From Ancylostoma caninum (taxonomy: Eukaryota > Nematoda > Chromadorea > Rhabditida > Ancylostomatidae), in assembly GCA_037903475.1 (NCBI GenBank), contig JBAJFG010000296.1:186001-250000 (forward strand): a stretch of 64,000 nucleotides of DNA, in the 5' to 3' direction. Position numbers and translations under genes: made by a program. The notes under the pieces were generated by a model. That model did no database searches. It was not told the origin of the DNA and saw only the letters and a program-made list of their open reading frames with translations. Positions within the stretch are counted from its first letter, which is position 1; the number at the start of each line of letters is the position of its first letter. Of this stretch, positions 29,166 to 39,882 are shown in pieces.

Positions 29166-30949
29166 ATGGACGGATCTGACAATTCCCGCTACAGCTCTCT
29201 TAAGAGCTATGTCCCTGACTTTGACATGGTTAGTGGGGCAATCACCTACACACCTCTCGGCAATCACCTGTTGCCCCCGTCTGGTATTTTTTATTTGCTT
29301 TACCTTACTAAACAACACTTTTTTTGGAAAAGTTCCTCTTTTTCTACTAGAGTAACTGTTTCAGGGCGTACACTATCGGACAAGAGCATGACGGTGTCTC
29401 AAGGTGAGACTCAAGTTCATGCAGAATGCCTTCCTAACCCTCATCTTCCTATTCAATCTATTCCACCACCAGCATCATCTAGTCATGCACAGCTCCCTTC
29501 TCTGTCTCCACTTTTTTCTCCTTCGACTTATGGGCCCGTTTCCCCTTCGACTTCTGCACCTTTTGCTGTAGAACTTCCAAATCAGTCATCGTTGTATGTA
29601 CCCTCCTTTTGGACCGGGCTTCTTCCAACCTCATGGTGGGTTAAGCCAGCTACGACAAAACCTGGTCAGTCAAATCTTAGCTCATCCTCCAATGCAGCTC
29701 AGGCACCAGAATCACCTTCGACGCAGGCGACCGCACAAGACTCATCACAGCCGTTTCGCACAGATTATTTTGGGAAGAGACAGGTGAGCATCACGGGTAA
29801 ACGGGGAGTCTTAGCATACCATATTCCAGGTACAAGCAGTTCGTACATTTTCACGTGAGGTCGAGCTGCGCAACATCATGTGCAATATTACTGCGTGAAA
29901 TGCAAGGAACTGAAACACCACAGGAGCATAAGGGTATGTGGACGACTTTTCTGCCTCGGCGATGCCTTAACTATTCATAGTATCGCAGGTGCTCGATGAT
30001 GTGTTCCTTTCGGATCCATGCGCACTAGACCATACATGTGATCCTGTAGATGACGCGAAAAACGTGGCTACTAGAGCAACATATGAGGTGGAAATCATAG
30101 ACGACGCAATCGCTGCTACACAATGTGAGTGAAATTGGTGTTATAGATGCGCGAACGAATTCGAAGTCACCCATCCTCGGCCAGCAAGCCACCGCTGAAA
30201 CACGGCTGTGTGAGAACACTAGAGCAGGACCCCTCCTTCGGTAGAGTGAATAATACTAAGCTGGGATGTAGAAAGCGGGACTCACTCTTTTTTTTCAGAT
30301 GAAAGCTTCTGGTGAGAGTGGTGGATGCCCTTCGTGGAGAAGGGTTTTCTCAAAGAAGGCTATCCATCAAGCTGCGTATTGAGGAGCGCTACGACTGTGA
30401 GTAAAAATTTTCTTTTAGAGCGGTTGGTGTCCACCGCAATAAATTGGTAACGATGGAAAATGTGCCGAGTTACCTTGCGAACCTTTGGGAGCACTTTTCT
30501 GCAGCTGCTGCAGCCGGGGATGCACATTTATTGCTCAGAAGCATCTATTGAGGTGGTCACATCAGCTCAATGGTTCCTTCAGTTCAATGGTTCCTAATTC
30601 TATTCATCTTTTAGAAAGCTTGCAAAAATGGACTGCGAGCTTTAATTGCAGACGGAGTGCACAGCAAAGCTCCAAAAGGTACGCATCGGAACTCGCAGCT
30701 CTACGTAGTCCACGGTGTGTATGAGGGAAGGGTAGATGTGCCTCTGATCTATGCGATTATGGAAAAGCAGACTCATGATTGTACGAGACAGTGCTGGGCC
30801 ATTTGAAGGACCACCTGGTTCGCGGCGGCATGAACCTGCCAGATCTTCGGGTGGTACTGAACTACGAAGAAGCAGCGATCGCTGCCGCTAGCAAAACCTT
30901 CCTGGAAGCCACGCTCCAGGGCTGTTCATTTCATTTGTCTTTAGCGTAG
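29166..30949 (+). pseudogene. Decayed Mutator-like (MULE) transposase gene
   Basis: Pieces on the + strand, with splice sites, run in MULE order. First comes a Ser/Pro-rich N-terminus. Next is a Cys motif YYCVKCKELKHHRSIRV (29886-29933), then LDDVFLSDPCALDHTCDPV (29992 on). LRGEGFSQRRLSIKLRIEER follows. The catalytic core starts with ADGVHSK (Asp codon 30651) and runs through VVHGVYEGRVDVPLIYAIME to LRVVLNYEEAAIAAASK. It is broken by a TGA at 29856-29858, a frameshift near 30310, another near 30780 and a TAG at 30947, where family members read on. The second catalytic Asp is Asn (codon 30860-30862). Family assignment comes from motif knowledge; exon limits are approximate. Confidence 0.75.
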
Positions 30950-30959
30950 AACAGGCGCA

Positions 30960-32365
30960 GAAATTCACTGCGATTAAAACACGGTGCGCTGTGCTGTAAG
31001 AATGTAGGGAACGCCAAGATACGGGTTCACTGGTATAGGTGAGGTCCGCTGTGCTCCAGGTGCGAGGAAGGCCAGAATATGGGTCTGCTGTGGCCAGAAC
31101 CGTGGGAATGACAGGACACCGTTATAGCGATGTAGTAGGGGTCCATTGTGGCCCGGGTGTGCGGATCGCCAGGATATGAGATGCACCAAAGGGGGATGGG
31201 TCTGCTTTGCCCCAAAATTGTGGGAATCTCAGGATGCGGTCATGCCGATGGAGGAGAGGTCCGTTTTTACCCAATTGTGAAGAGCGACAAGATACTGTTA
31301 ATGGATGGAGAAGGGCGTCCAATATGGCCCAGGTGTGAGGAATGCCAGAATAGGGGTTCACCGATGGGCGATTGGTCTGCTGTGGCCAAAAAGTGGGGGA
31401 ATGACAAGACACGGTTATGCCGATGGAATAGGGGCCGCTGTGGCCCAGGTGTGAGGAACACCAGCATTCTGGTCCACCGAAGTGGGACGCATCTGCTTGG
31501 GTCTGAAAGTTAAGAGAACTCCAGGATACAGGATTGCGGAGGAGGGGATGCGCTGTGGTCTAAAATTGTGAGGAACGCCAAGATACGGGTTTGCGGGTAT
31601 AAGAGGGGTCCGCTGTGCTCTAGGCGAGAGGAACACCAGAGTAACGTTATACCGATGGAGGAGAGGTCCGCTTTTACCTAATTGTGAAGAGCGAGAAGAT
31701 ACTGGTTCACGGATGGAGGAGGGCCGCTTTGGGGCTCAGATGTGAATAACGTCAAGATACAGATTCACAGGTGAAGGTGTCCGCTGTGGTCTATGTGTGG
31801 GAAACGTCCGAATGCGGGTCCACTGCTTCAACCGAATGATGTGGAAAACGCCAAGATGTACTGTCTTTTTCACGAATTTTGCCACTTGGCCATCCGCCAA
31901 GATGAGGTAAGTCTCGCCACGTTGTTATAGACGAGACACGTTTTGGCGCGCTTCCAGCTATTGATCGTCGATTGATAGCGCCAATTTCCATGATTTGGCG
32001 TGTGATAAAATGCGTTCTGTGTAATTAAACAAAACACATTGAATTGCTCTTATTTTTGGACAGACAGTAGATTCATTGATGGAGAAAGGAGTGCTTGCGC
32101 CCTGTAAATAGAAATACGCTCGGATACGGGTCTGCAGATGGAGGATTGCTCCAGTACAGTCCATTAGCTGGAAAAACGCTAGAATGCGTGTGCCCCGATT
32201 GAGAATGGTGGGTCTGCTGTGGCCCAGTCGATGGGAGAACTCCACGATATGGGTCCAGCGAAGGATGAAGGCCCTATAGTGTGGAAACGCTAGGGAGAGA
32301 ATCCACCGGTAGAGGAGGGGTGCAATGCGGTCCAAGTATGAGAAACGTCAAGATACGGTAACACC
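30960..32365. repeat. Minisatellite array E (about 70-bp unit)
   Basis: Diverged tandem copies of a unit with GTGAGGAACGCCAAGATACG, GGGTTCACCGATGGAGGAG and GGTCCGCTGTGGCCCAGGTG. It begins about 10 bp after the MULE remnant's last stop and runs to about 32365, interrupted by a unique stretch at about 31850-32080. Open frames in it are artefacts. Confidence 0.75.
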
Positions 32366-33513
32366 GATGTGCGCCGGCGTCAAGTGGCAGGAAAACGCGA
32401 CTTAGAGAAAGATGTTCGTAAGCATTCCAAAGTGATAAAAACGATACTAGCCTTGCGCAGCGAGTTCACTCTCTTCGGAAGACTACTACAGCACCAATTT
32501 GTGCTTACTTTGTTATAGGTATGATTCGATTCTCACTCTCTTCCGCATAATCAGTTATTTCTGAAGCGACCTCCTCTACCTTCTCCTAGATGTCGTTGCA
32601 GCTCCTTATCTGTTGGAGTATTCCAACAGCAATCTCAACTTGAATTACTTCGAGTTCTTATTTACACAGCGTCGGTTACAGCAAATAGTTGACAGCTACT
32701 AGATTCATATAAAAGATATCTTCGAGCAAACTTGAGGATGACTAGCCATGATAGGTCCATGGGCATTCAAGAAGTGCGGTGACAGCAAACGGGGGATGCA
32801 TCATTGTGGGGTTCCCCTGAAACTTAAAGTACACCATTTTGCTCAGTGGCTCGCATATGTCCAACAGATGTGGGAATTTCGGACGCGTTACCTGAGCTGA
32901 GACACTACCCTTAAGTTATCACCACAAGCTGCTTCCCAAAAACAGATACGATAAAATGAACGCAGAGTTCTTACCGCTCTCCAGTGATTATACGTGGATA
33001 TCATCTCACATTATCATTCCTATATGACCGGGGCCTGCCCGGTATTCCAACGGTGTTATTGGCCTGACCGGCATACCCGCGTCATTTGAACCAATGACTG
33101 GGGCCTGCCCGAAGTCGAAAAAGTAAAGGCCGGCGCCATCCCGGTACCTCAGTTTTGCTGTCGGCCTGACCGGTGAAAATGCCTGAGTAGGTACTGTATA
33201 GCATACCATGCATAATCCTGATGCAGATGCAAAATTTATTTCCATTTGTTCGAGAACGTTTCAGAATAGACAAGATCGTGGAAGTGCAACGCAAAAAAAA
33301 CACCAGGTACAGCAAACAAGAATCGAATCAATGAAATTTGACTGATTTTATAATAGATCACGCTTCAAGACATTAACACAATTGAAACGGAACGGATAAG
33401 CACATATGTACAGGCCCCAAAAAATGATTAGAAACAAAGGGGGAACTTCAATCGCAGAGTGACGAAACATCACAGCGTGATTTGCGGGTTTGATAGAGAA
33501 GAAATTGTACAGA
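32366..33513. other. Unassigned sequence with a short GGCCTGCCCGG repeat
   Basis: No gene. At 33020-33180 the phrases GACCGGGGCCTGCCCG and GGCCTGACCGG recur in alternation (two and a half units of about 80 bp). Confidence 0.4.
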
Positions 33514-34344
33514 CCCTTCACCACAGAAACTTAAAGACAGTCCGGGGGGGACACTTGATCCGACCGAGTCCTTTAAACTTTTGAACGCTGACGCGCCGCT
33601 TTGTTCGATCGGGGCGAGGATGGCAGTGTACGTTTCAGGAAACGCACTGTATGTCCTCACAACGACCATATAAGGATCCATGCATATATAAACAGTCGTA
33701 AAGATTTGTAGTAATTCTCCAAAAGTTCCGCGATTGAACGACGGTCATAGTGTCCTATTGATTTCTCTTTCGCGCATTTCTGATATTGTCAGCGAGATAG
33801 CTCTTGGAAACATCTGATGATTCACCATAAGCTAATGATATCTTTATTCAAGTGGCATGACCGTACTGTATTCAGTGGATTTGCAGTTTTGTGAAGAAAA
33901 ATTAGGATAGTTCAAATCTCGAATTTGTAACAGATCAGTTAGTCCTCGCTTAGGTATGACCTTCAAATTCCACTCTAAGAACTACAGTACTCTTCTGCAA
34001 CTGGAAATGCGTCAGCTTAAACTGTTGTACAAAAACTTCGTGGTTGAGAATAATTAAAAAAACCTATGAATTACTTGGGAAAAATTCATTTTGAAGCGCG
34101 ACATAGTATTATAATTCGCACCAATCTCATAAGTTGTATTTCGCTCTCTTAATGAACAGATTGGTTTCTATTTTTTTGCTTCCTTCTTTTCTTTCTAATT
34201 TCCCAATTACTTTGTGGTCCACTACCTTCTGCTACATTGTCATCATGTACGGTAGTTAGGAGCACGTCAGCGTTCAAAAGTTTAAAGGACTCGGTCGGAT
34301 CAAGTGTCCCCCCCGGACTGTCTTTAAGTTTCTGTCCCTTCACC
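33514..34344. mobile_element. Non-autonomous Mutator-like element with 9-bp target duplication
   Basis: The element is 33523-34335 (813 bp). It is flanked by perfect direct repeats CCCTTCACC at 33514-33522 and 34336-34344. Its ends are identical 71-bp inverted repeats starting ACAGAAACTTAAAGACAGTC and reaching inward to AACGCTGACG. Long terminal inverted repeats plus a 9-bp duplication are the hallmark of the Mutator superfamily. The roughly 670-bp interior has no transposase; the two small - strand frames merely cross the repeats. Zero mismatches between the ends implies recent insertion. Confidence 0.93.
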
Positions 34345-35257
34345 TCTTTGAATTTGTACTTTGAAAGGAGAAAACAATACTAGAGAAGTGCTATGCATTG
34401 AAATATTTCTTGCATGGAGCGATCACGAAAAGGTAGTCAAAAGTAGTTTCCTCAGACGACACAGGTCGGAACCACGTTTTGGTTACGTAAACATATCTAC
34501 TCATCTATAAATCCCATAGAGCAAGTAGGCACCACCCACCTGAAGCGTCACAGGGAATGATTTAATGACTGTTCCACATGGAGAGAAGAGCAACACAAGA
34601 AGAACTGCGCAAAATTGTATCACATTGAATACAACTAATCATGGATATAATCTAGGTCATGCACTATGAAGAAAGAACACATGTAGGAGAGAGGTAACGG
34701 AGCGACAGTAAATTAGATCACAATGGCGCATTGCCGATCCTCAAATGCGTGAATATCTACGGCTAAGTCGGCTAGGACCTATAATTACTGTACTACAGAA
34801 GCTGCGATTACAGTTCACTGTACGGTCTCCCGGCGGTTAACTCAAACTTTACCTGGGTTATAACCCTAAGTCGGTCGGTGGTTGTGTCGAGTCTCTGACT
34901 GATTTGTGTGTTCATTGACGAGGTGTCGAATTCGATATCTGGACCCAGATCCACCTAAACACCATTGTTTTCTTTGCAGACAATCGATATATCGATTTTA
35001 TTTGATCTGAATATTTTGCAGATGAGAATGGATTTGGGTGGCATGTGAAAGACAGCACTTCACAGAAGAGTACCGTGGAATGTTCGCGAAGGAAGAGAGA
35101 CCGGAAATACTATTGATCTCCGCTTGAAAAGTCGATATGCAGATACAACTTGGATGGGCAGCACTCTACAGCCGACCAATATTCCCCAGGGACCAGTTCT
35201 CGCAGTAGAATTTCTACTTTTGTATCCCAAGTTTTTCTGGAGTATTTGTACTCAAGC
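34345..35257. other. Unassigned sequence
   Basis: No exon, RNA or repeat is recognised in this AT-rich stretch. Confidence 0.4.
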
Positions 35258-35437
35258 GGATGGGCTCTACGAGCAACTCTAAAATGCGGGACCGCGGCGC
35301 GACCCGCTTAGGCAGGGACACAGAATCTCTGCATGTTGCTCTGGTTTCTTCGCTTCTGCCAGAAGCAGACCACCCGAGTGCCACGCTGTGCCGCGGTCTC
35401 TTCCCTTGCACACTGCCGATTGGAGATCCCTATCTTT
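35258..35437. mobile_element. Diverged relative of the GC-rich palindromic MITE
   Basis: It contains GGGACCGCGGCGCGACCCGC facing GTGCCGCGGTCTCTTCCC, GGCAGGGACAC, and a GATTGGAGATCCCTAT right end, in the same order as copies 1-3. The internal loop is longer and the termini more diverged. Confidence 0.6.
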
Positions 35438-36109
35438 GCGTTCGTCTTAGAGTTCGTATTTAGGCGAAAAAGGCTCAGTGCCAAAACATTGTTCCTTGTG
35501 GACCATAGGATTTTTTCGTAGCAGAATTTCTGTTTTACTAAGAACAGAATTTCTGTGTTCAGTTACTTTCTGTGTTACTCCACATTCTTTTTCCTCATTC
35601 CCGTCCATTTGGTCTGACTCGACCTCATCCTTCATTCTGCTTTTATACACCGGTAGACCCTTATCACTTGAATTAACACAAATACCTGCTAGACATAGAC
35701 CATTTCAAGGATCATTTCCAATACATCGGTTACATCCAATTATTCATAGCCCCTAGAGCCAACCAAAGGGCATGACTTTGCCAAGAAGGCTACCACAGAG
35801 GATATAGGTTAGTGTCCTTTATACCTTTCACTGTGAAGTATGCGAGCGAAGCGAGCATCTCAATAGAGATCTGGATCTTCCAGACTGGTACAATAATAAA
35901 CCAGTCTGGCAGTCCGGCCAACGCTGAACTTCCAGACTTTTGGGAAAACCCCATGGTCCCGTCAGAGGTAGTCTAATCTCACATCGGCGAATTATACCTT
36001 CTGTTTGGCCTCAGTGGCCCTGAATAATTGGGCGTAACCGGTGTGACAGGTAGCGGAAACGGGGAGCAGCACACCACTCAAGCTGAAATGAACCCTCTCT
36101 TGACGTTCC
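35438..36109. other. Unassigned sequence
   Basis: No supported gene. A short inverted pair, CCAGACTGGT and ACCAGTCTGG, lies at about 35880-35910. Confidence 0.4.
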
Positions 36110-36420
36110 TTTACTTCCGGACGCCGGTGCACCGTTATCACACCATTGCATCCGTCTTCCCCGCTTTTGGATGGCGGCGCAACCTTATCGCAACATTGGA
36201 CCTGTGTTCCGGCGTCTTCCCAATTTTGGACCTTTATCACAGCGCTGGACCCGTTTCCCGGCCTTTCCAGCTTCCGGGCGCTGGCGCACTCTTATCACAG
36301 CGCCGGACACGTCTCCCTCATCTTCCCTCATTTGCGATGATGGACGCTGGCGTTCCATTATCGCATAGTTGGACCCGTGTCCAGGCGTTTTCCAGCTTTT
36401 AGAAGCAGTAAGACATTCAT
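36110..36420. repeat. Minisatellite D, second locus
   Basis: About five units of 50-59 bp with GGACGCCGGTGCACCGTTAT, CCGCTTTTGGATGGCGGCGC and ACTCTTATCACAGCGCCGGA. It is the same family as 20262-20830, more diverged. Confidence 0.7.
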
Positions 36421-36792
36421 AACTTCGCTAGACCCCTCCTGTAGTGCACCGGTAGTTTTTGCCGCTGCCAACCTGCAGGTCCGAGGTGCCACCAGGTTGA
36501 ACCTCTCGTCTATCACACTACCTCATCACTCTCTGCGTCTATTCTTTAACGAGGTGCCACCTGAGGTGCCACCAGGGTGGTGGCACCTAGCTCACTTCCA
36601 ATCAGATCGCGACCACGTAGGCATCTCAAACATTGCACTTAATTTTCACAAGTGTTTGAGAAGCTGCGCAGCGCCAACTGCGCAGAATGTTAGATTAAGT
36701 CACTACGAAGATATTGGTATGAAGCAGAAATCTAAACTTTGGAAAATTCCTCCGATTCAGGAGCTTCTGTCCTTTCGAAGCTGCCACCTGGT
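36421..36792. other. Sequence with GAGGTGCCACC phrases
   Basis: GAGGTGCCACC and its complement GGTGGCACCT recur several times (36482, 36547, 36560, 36575), the same palindromic phrase that borders each 115-bp unit to the right. No gene. Confidence 0.45.
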
Positions 36793-37137
36793 GGCAGCTA
36801 GGTGGCACCGAGGTGCCACCTCAAGTTGCCGTGCGTGCGCAGCGATCCTCTTACCACTGCGCCACACGCGCCCATAAAATATATTATCTGAGGAAAAGTA
36901 CAGTCTTGGCAGCTAGGTGGCACCGAGGTGCCACCTCAAGTTGCCGTGCGTGCGCAGCGATCCTCTTACCACTGCGCCACACGCGCCCATAAAATATATT
37001 ATCTGAGGAAAAGTACAGTCTTGGCAGCTAGGTAGCACCGAGGTGCCACCTCAAGTTGCCGTGCGTGTGCAGCGATCCTCTTACCACTGCGCCACACGCG
37101 CCCATAAAATATATTATCTGAGGAAAAGTACAGTCTT
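36793..37137 (-). repeat. Three tandem 115-bp units, each with a tRNA 5'-half
   Basis: Starts at 36793, 36908 and 37023, exactly 115 bp apart and nearly identical. On the - strand each unit contains GGGCGCGTGTGGCGCAGTGG then TAAGAGGATCGCTGC, which looks like a tRNA acceptor/D-arm with a strong A box. It is followed by GGTGGCACCTCGGTGCCACC, a perfect palindrome, where the anticodon and T arms should be. Probably a tRNA-derived SINE fragment amplified in tandem. Confidence 0.75.
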
Positions 37138-37175
37138 GACAAGCTGCAATTCCACCTTGGGGACCAGTTCTCGCA

Positions 37176-37529
37176 TTGACAAATACATTAGAAAAATTTC
37201 GAAGAAATGCAGATGAATCACACCTTCCGGATAGTGTTGATGTTGTTATTATCTTCGATCACATCACCACACATCATCTCGCCGTCTGCGATAACAGCTG
37301 CTTCGCTGGTCGGCATGTGAGGCTTGAAGAACAGCACTATTTTGGAATATTCTCTTTTCACGACCTTGCTCTTGTTACTCACCATAGTGACACTGTTTTC
37401 AGCTAAATCTCCAAAAGAGTCGCTGAGGCTATGCGAGGAGCGTTTAAGATTCGACCTGAACGTGAAAAATAAGACCCGTTGCACCTTCGCTTGGCAAAAG
37501 CAATGGATCACTCGCCTCTTTCTTCTCGT
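37176..37529. other. Overlapping open frames, unassigned
   Basis: Both strands are open here. The - strand frame continues the preceding fragment to 37218, with donor-like sites at ATG/gtgagt and AAG/gtgtga; the + strand frame is a likely shadow. No family identified. Confidence 0.3.
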
Positions 37530-38088
37530 TCTCGACACAGGCGGCGATTGTCTCAGCTGATCGGACGGGGCATGACCGGCATGTTCGAGGCAGAATCGCA
37601 CGTACACCGAACTGCAACACAATACTTTAATGTGACTGTTCATTGTTATCGACCGACCGCACAAATAACGCACCCATCGACTCTTTCCATAACATGTACG
37701 AAAGCCGTGCAAGAGACTATACTTCCCTCGGCTTCGCTGAATCTCGCCGAATCTGACAGACGGCGTCGTTTCAACATCGGTGATACACGACGTCGACAGA
37801 GCAGATAATACTCCTTAAAAAGCAAAACACTAAACAAGAAACATAGAGAGAAGCATACTGAATAGCGTTCTCCTATTTCTTCCAAATTAAAGTCCTTATT
37901 TTATCTAACTATATCCAGATTGCATTAAAAGCATAGTTAGGAATGAGAGTAGTAACCTTGTCTTCACTGGATGGACCTTCTTCTGAGCCCACGTAGCCGC
38001 CTTCTGTGCGGGAATCTTCAACTTCGGATAGCCAGGCCTGAAAATCCGAGATATTCGTAGGAAATTCAGGCCCGTAGTAAAGTGTCAT
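37530..38088 (-). pseudogene. Fragment of a transposon-derived zinc-finger gene
   Basis: Three - strand exons join in phase: 38088-37957, 37813-37674 and 37611 to about 37530. Donors are AAG/gttact and GATGG/gtgcgt; acceptors are TTTTTAAG and TGTTGCAG. The intron of 62 bp is of nematode size. The product reads SDFQAWLSEVEDS, then EYYLLCRRRVSP, CTAFVHVMERVDG and SVYVRFCLEHAGHA. That order (WLxxxE, YYxxCRR, C-T-A, HxGH) matches the N-terminal zinc-binding region of MULE/SWIM-type transposon-derived proteins. After HAGHAPSDQLR the family-like sequence seems to continue in another frame (SAETIAACVENE), suggesting a frameshift. No catalytic core follows. Not certain. Confidence 0.4.
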
Positions 38089-38546
38089 GGCGGTGAGATG
38101 AACTCCAAAACTCATCACTACGCTTTAGGCGATGATTGCATGCCAGCTCACATCCACAGAGTTTAGGATAGCCGATCATTGCCATCTACGTCACTGCTAG
38201 AGCATGCATGTGGGAACAGAGGAGATCTTCGCCCTTTTGTTAGCTGATCGCCTTCTCACACCGTAGAAATAGTGGGAGAGACGAGTAGACGCAGAATTAG
38301 CTACTCCGATCGTCTCCCTCTACGTCTACTCACCTCTCGCACTATTTCCACGGCATGAGAAGGCGATCAGCTCCTGACAGGGCGGTGATCTCCTCTGTTC
38401 CCACGTGTGTGCTCTAGCAGTGACGTGGGTGGCAGTGATCTGCTATCCTATACCTCATGGATGGGAGCTGGCATGCAATCATCGCCTAAAGCGTGGTGGT
38501 GAGTTTTCGAGTTCACCTCACCACCATGACACTTTACTACGGGCCT
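38067..38546. mobile_element. Long palindromic MITE
   Basis: About 480 bp, nearly all one inverted repeat. The left arm starts AGGCCCGTAGTAAAGTGTCA and the right arm ends with its complement. The arms share TTTAGGCGATGATTGCATGC, GGGAACAGAGGAGATC and CTGATCGCCTTCTCA, with roughly 10-15 percent mismatch. It abuts the zinc-finger gene fragment and would supply that fragment's first ATG. No clear target duplication is seen. Confidence 0.8.
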
Positions 38547-38644
38547 CAATTTGATTCCATTCAATTTGCTTTGGGGTGAAATTAAAAGAACAGGATGAGC
38601 AGCAATGCCTCTAAAATTGCAGCTTACTGTAAATTTCCGACCTA

Positions 38645-38806
38645 CAGGGAGTGTCAATCATGATTGCACCTCCGCGAGATGGAGCGCCGCAACTATGCAC
38701 GAGGCGCGGGCGAAGCAACGCCCGACATCCTCAGCGCTCAGCCGCGTCGCGTAGGAGGTGCGGCGCGCCAGTCCGCCTGAGGTGCAACCGTGATTGGCGT
38801 TCCCTG
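38645..38806. mobile_element. Short TA-flanked MITE
   Basis: 162 bp. The ends CAGGGAGTGTCAATCATGAT and ATTGGCGTTCCCTG are inverted with a few mismatches, bordered by TA at 38643-38644 and 38807-38808. The interior is GC-rich. A truncated relative starts at 19545. Confidence 0.75.
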
Positions 38807-38808
38807 TA

Positions 38809-39475
38809 ATAATCTGCATCCCAAAATTCTTAGTGTAAATTCTAGGATTCAATTTTTTCCTTATTTAAACGTCATGAACTAATTTAGATCTCATCCACCT
38901 GAATCCCTTTGCAGAACAAAAATTCAACAGTTGTTTTTTTTTGTTAGGTACACATTTTTAGGCGGCCACCATAGTTTAGCTTGGATAAAATGCTCTAACT
39001 TCTAGATGAGCTCAAGGAATCTCATGAAACATTGCAAACCGATGTGAAAGACACCAAAAATGTCGCTATCAAAATTATACGGAAATGTGAAACAAGCAAA
39101 CGGAGATCGGAGACTTCTTGGTATTTCTGTATCTGAAGTGCACTACTCCGCCATTATTATAAACCCAGGATAAAAAAATGCTTGAAATTTTTCTGACGTT
39201 AACGTGAAGTTACTAGAAAATCAGAAGGACATATCTGTTGTATTTGTCACAGTGATGCATAAGTGATACTAGACTAATTTTAAGATTTATGGAGCTATCT
39301 ACGGGAAAATTTGAGCTCAGGGTTGAAAAAGTCAAAAAAAAAGAAACCGAAAATACGATAGATACTTCAAAAAATTGGGTATACAGTTCGCGCGACACCT
39401 CATTATTTTTGCGACGCTGCGGTAGATTTATTATAAAATTTTGTAAGAGCATTTCAGATTCGTAAGTCACTATTA
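38809..39475. other. Unassigned sequence
   Basis: No gene or repeat recognised. Confidence 0.4.
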
Positions 39476-39655
39476 GATGGAACGCCAAGTGGACTCGGGC
39501 AAGGGTGGGATCGCGGCGCGGCCCTCTTGAGCGAACACACAGACGCTCTGCATGCTGGCTCTCGTTGTCTGCTTCTGCCACAGCCCCTGTGTCTCTGCCC
39601 AAGAAAGCCGCGCCGCGGTCCCGCTCCTTGCTCGAGTCTGCTTGGACTTCCCTGT
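39476..39655. mobile_element. Relative of the GC-rich palindromic MITE
   Basis: Left ATGGAACGCCAAGTGGACTC and right CTGCTTGGACTTCCCTGT are inverted. The interior GATCGCGGCGCGGCCCTCTT mirrors AAAGCCGCGCCGCGGTCCCG. It ends 21 bp before the candidate exon at 39677. Confidence 0.75.
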
Positions 39656-39676
39656 ACGTATGGTCTGTTAGCTCAG

Positions 39677-39882
39677 GGAGTCTCTATGGGGACTCTGCTA
39701 CGACCGCAGTGGTATCAGCCGGCCGATCTGCATCTGCTGGTTTGATCGGAGACAGCAGCAAAACATTAGAACTCACAGAAGAGGGTGTAAAAAAATGGAT
39801 CGAAGAGACCGATTGGCTGACCGATACCACTGAGGTCGTGATTGCAGGCAAAGTTCTCCCCCCTCCCCCCTATAGGCACTAA
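39677..39882 (+). CDS. Candidate terminal exon, unidentified protein
   Basis: It follows a GTTAGCTCAG acceptor and is open for 68 codons to TAA. The peptide includes SATTAVVSAGRSASAGLIGD and LELTEEGVKKWIEETDWLTD and ends KVLPPPPYRH. Composition is acidic and coding-like, unlike the repeats around it. No family is recognised and no partner exon is found upstream. Confidence 0.35.
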
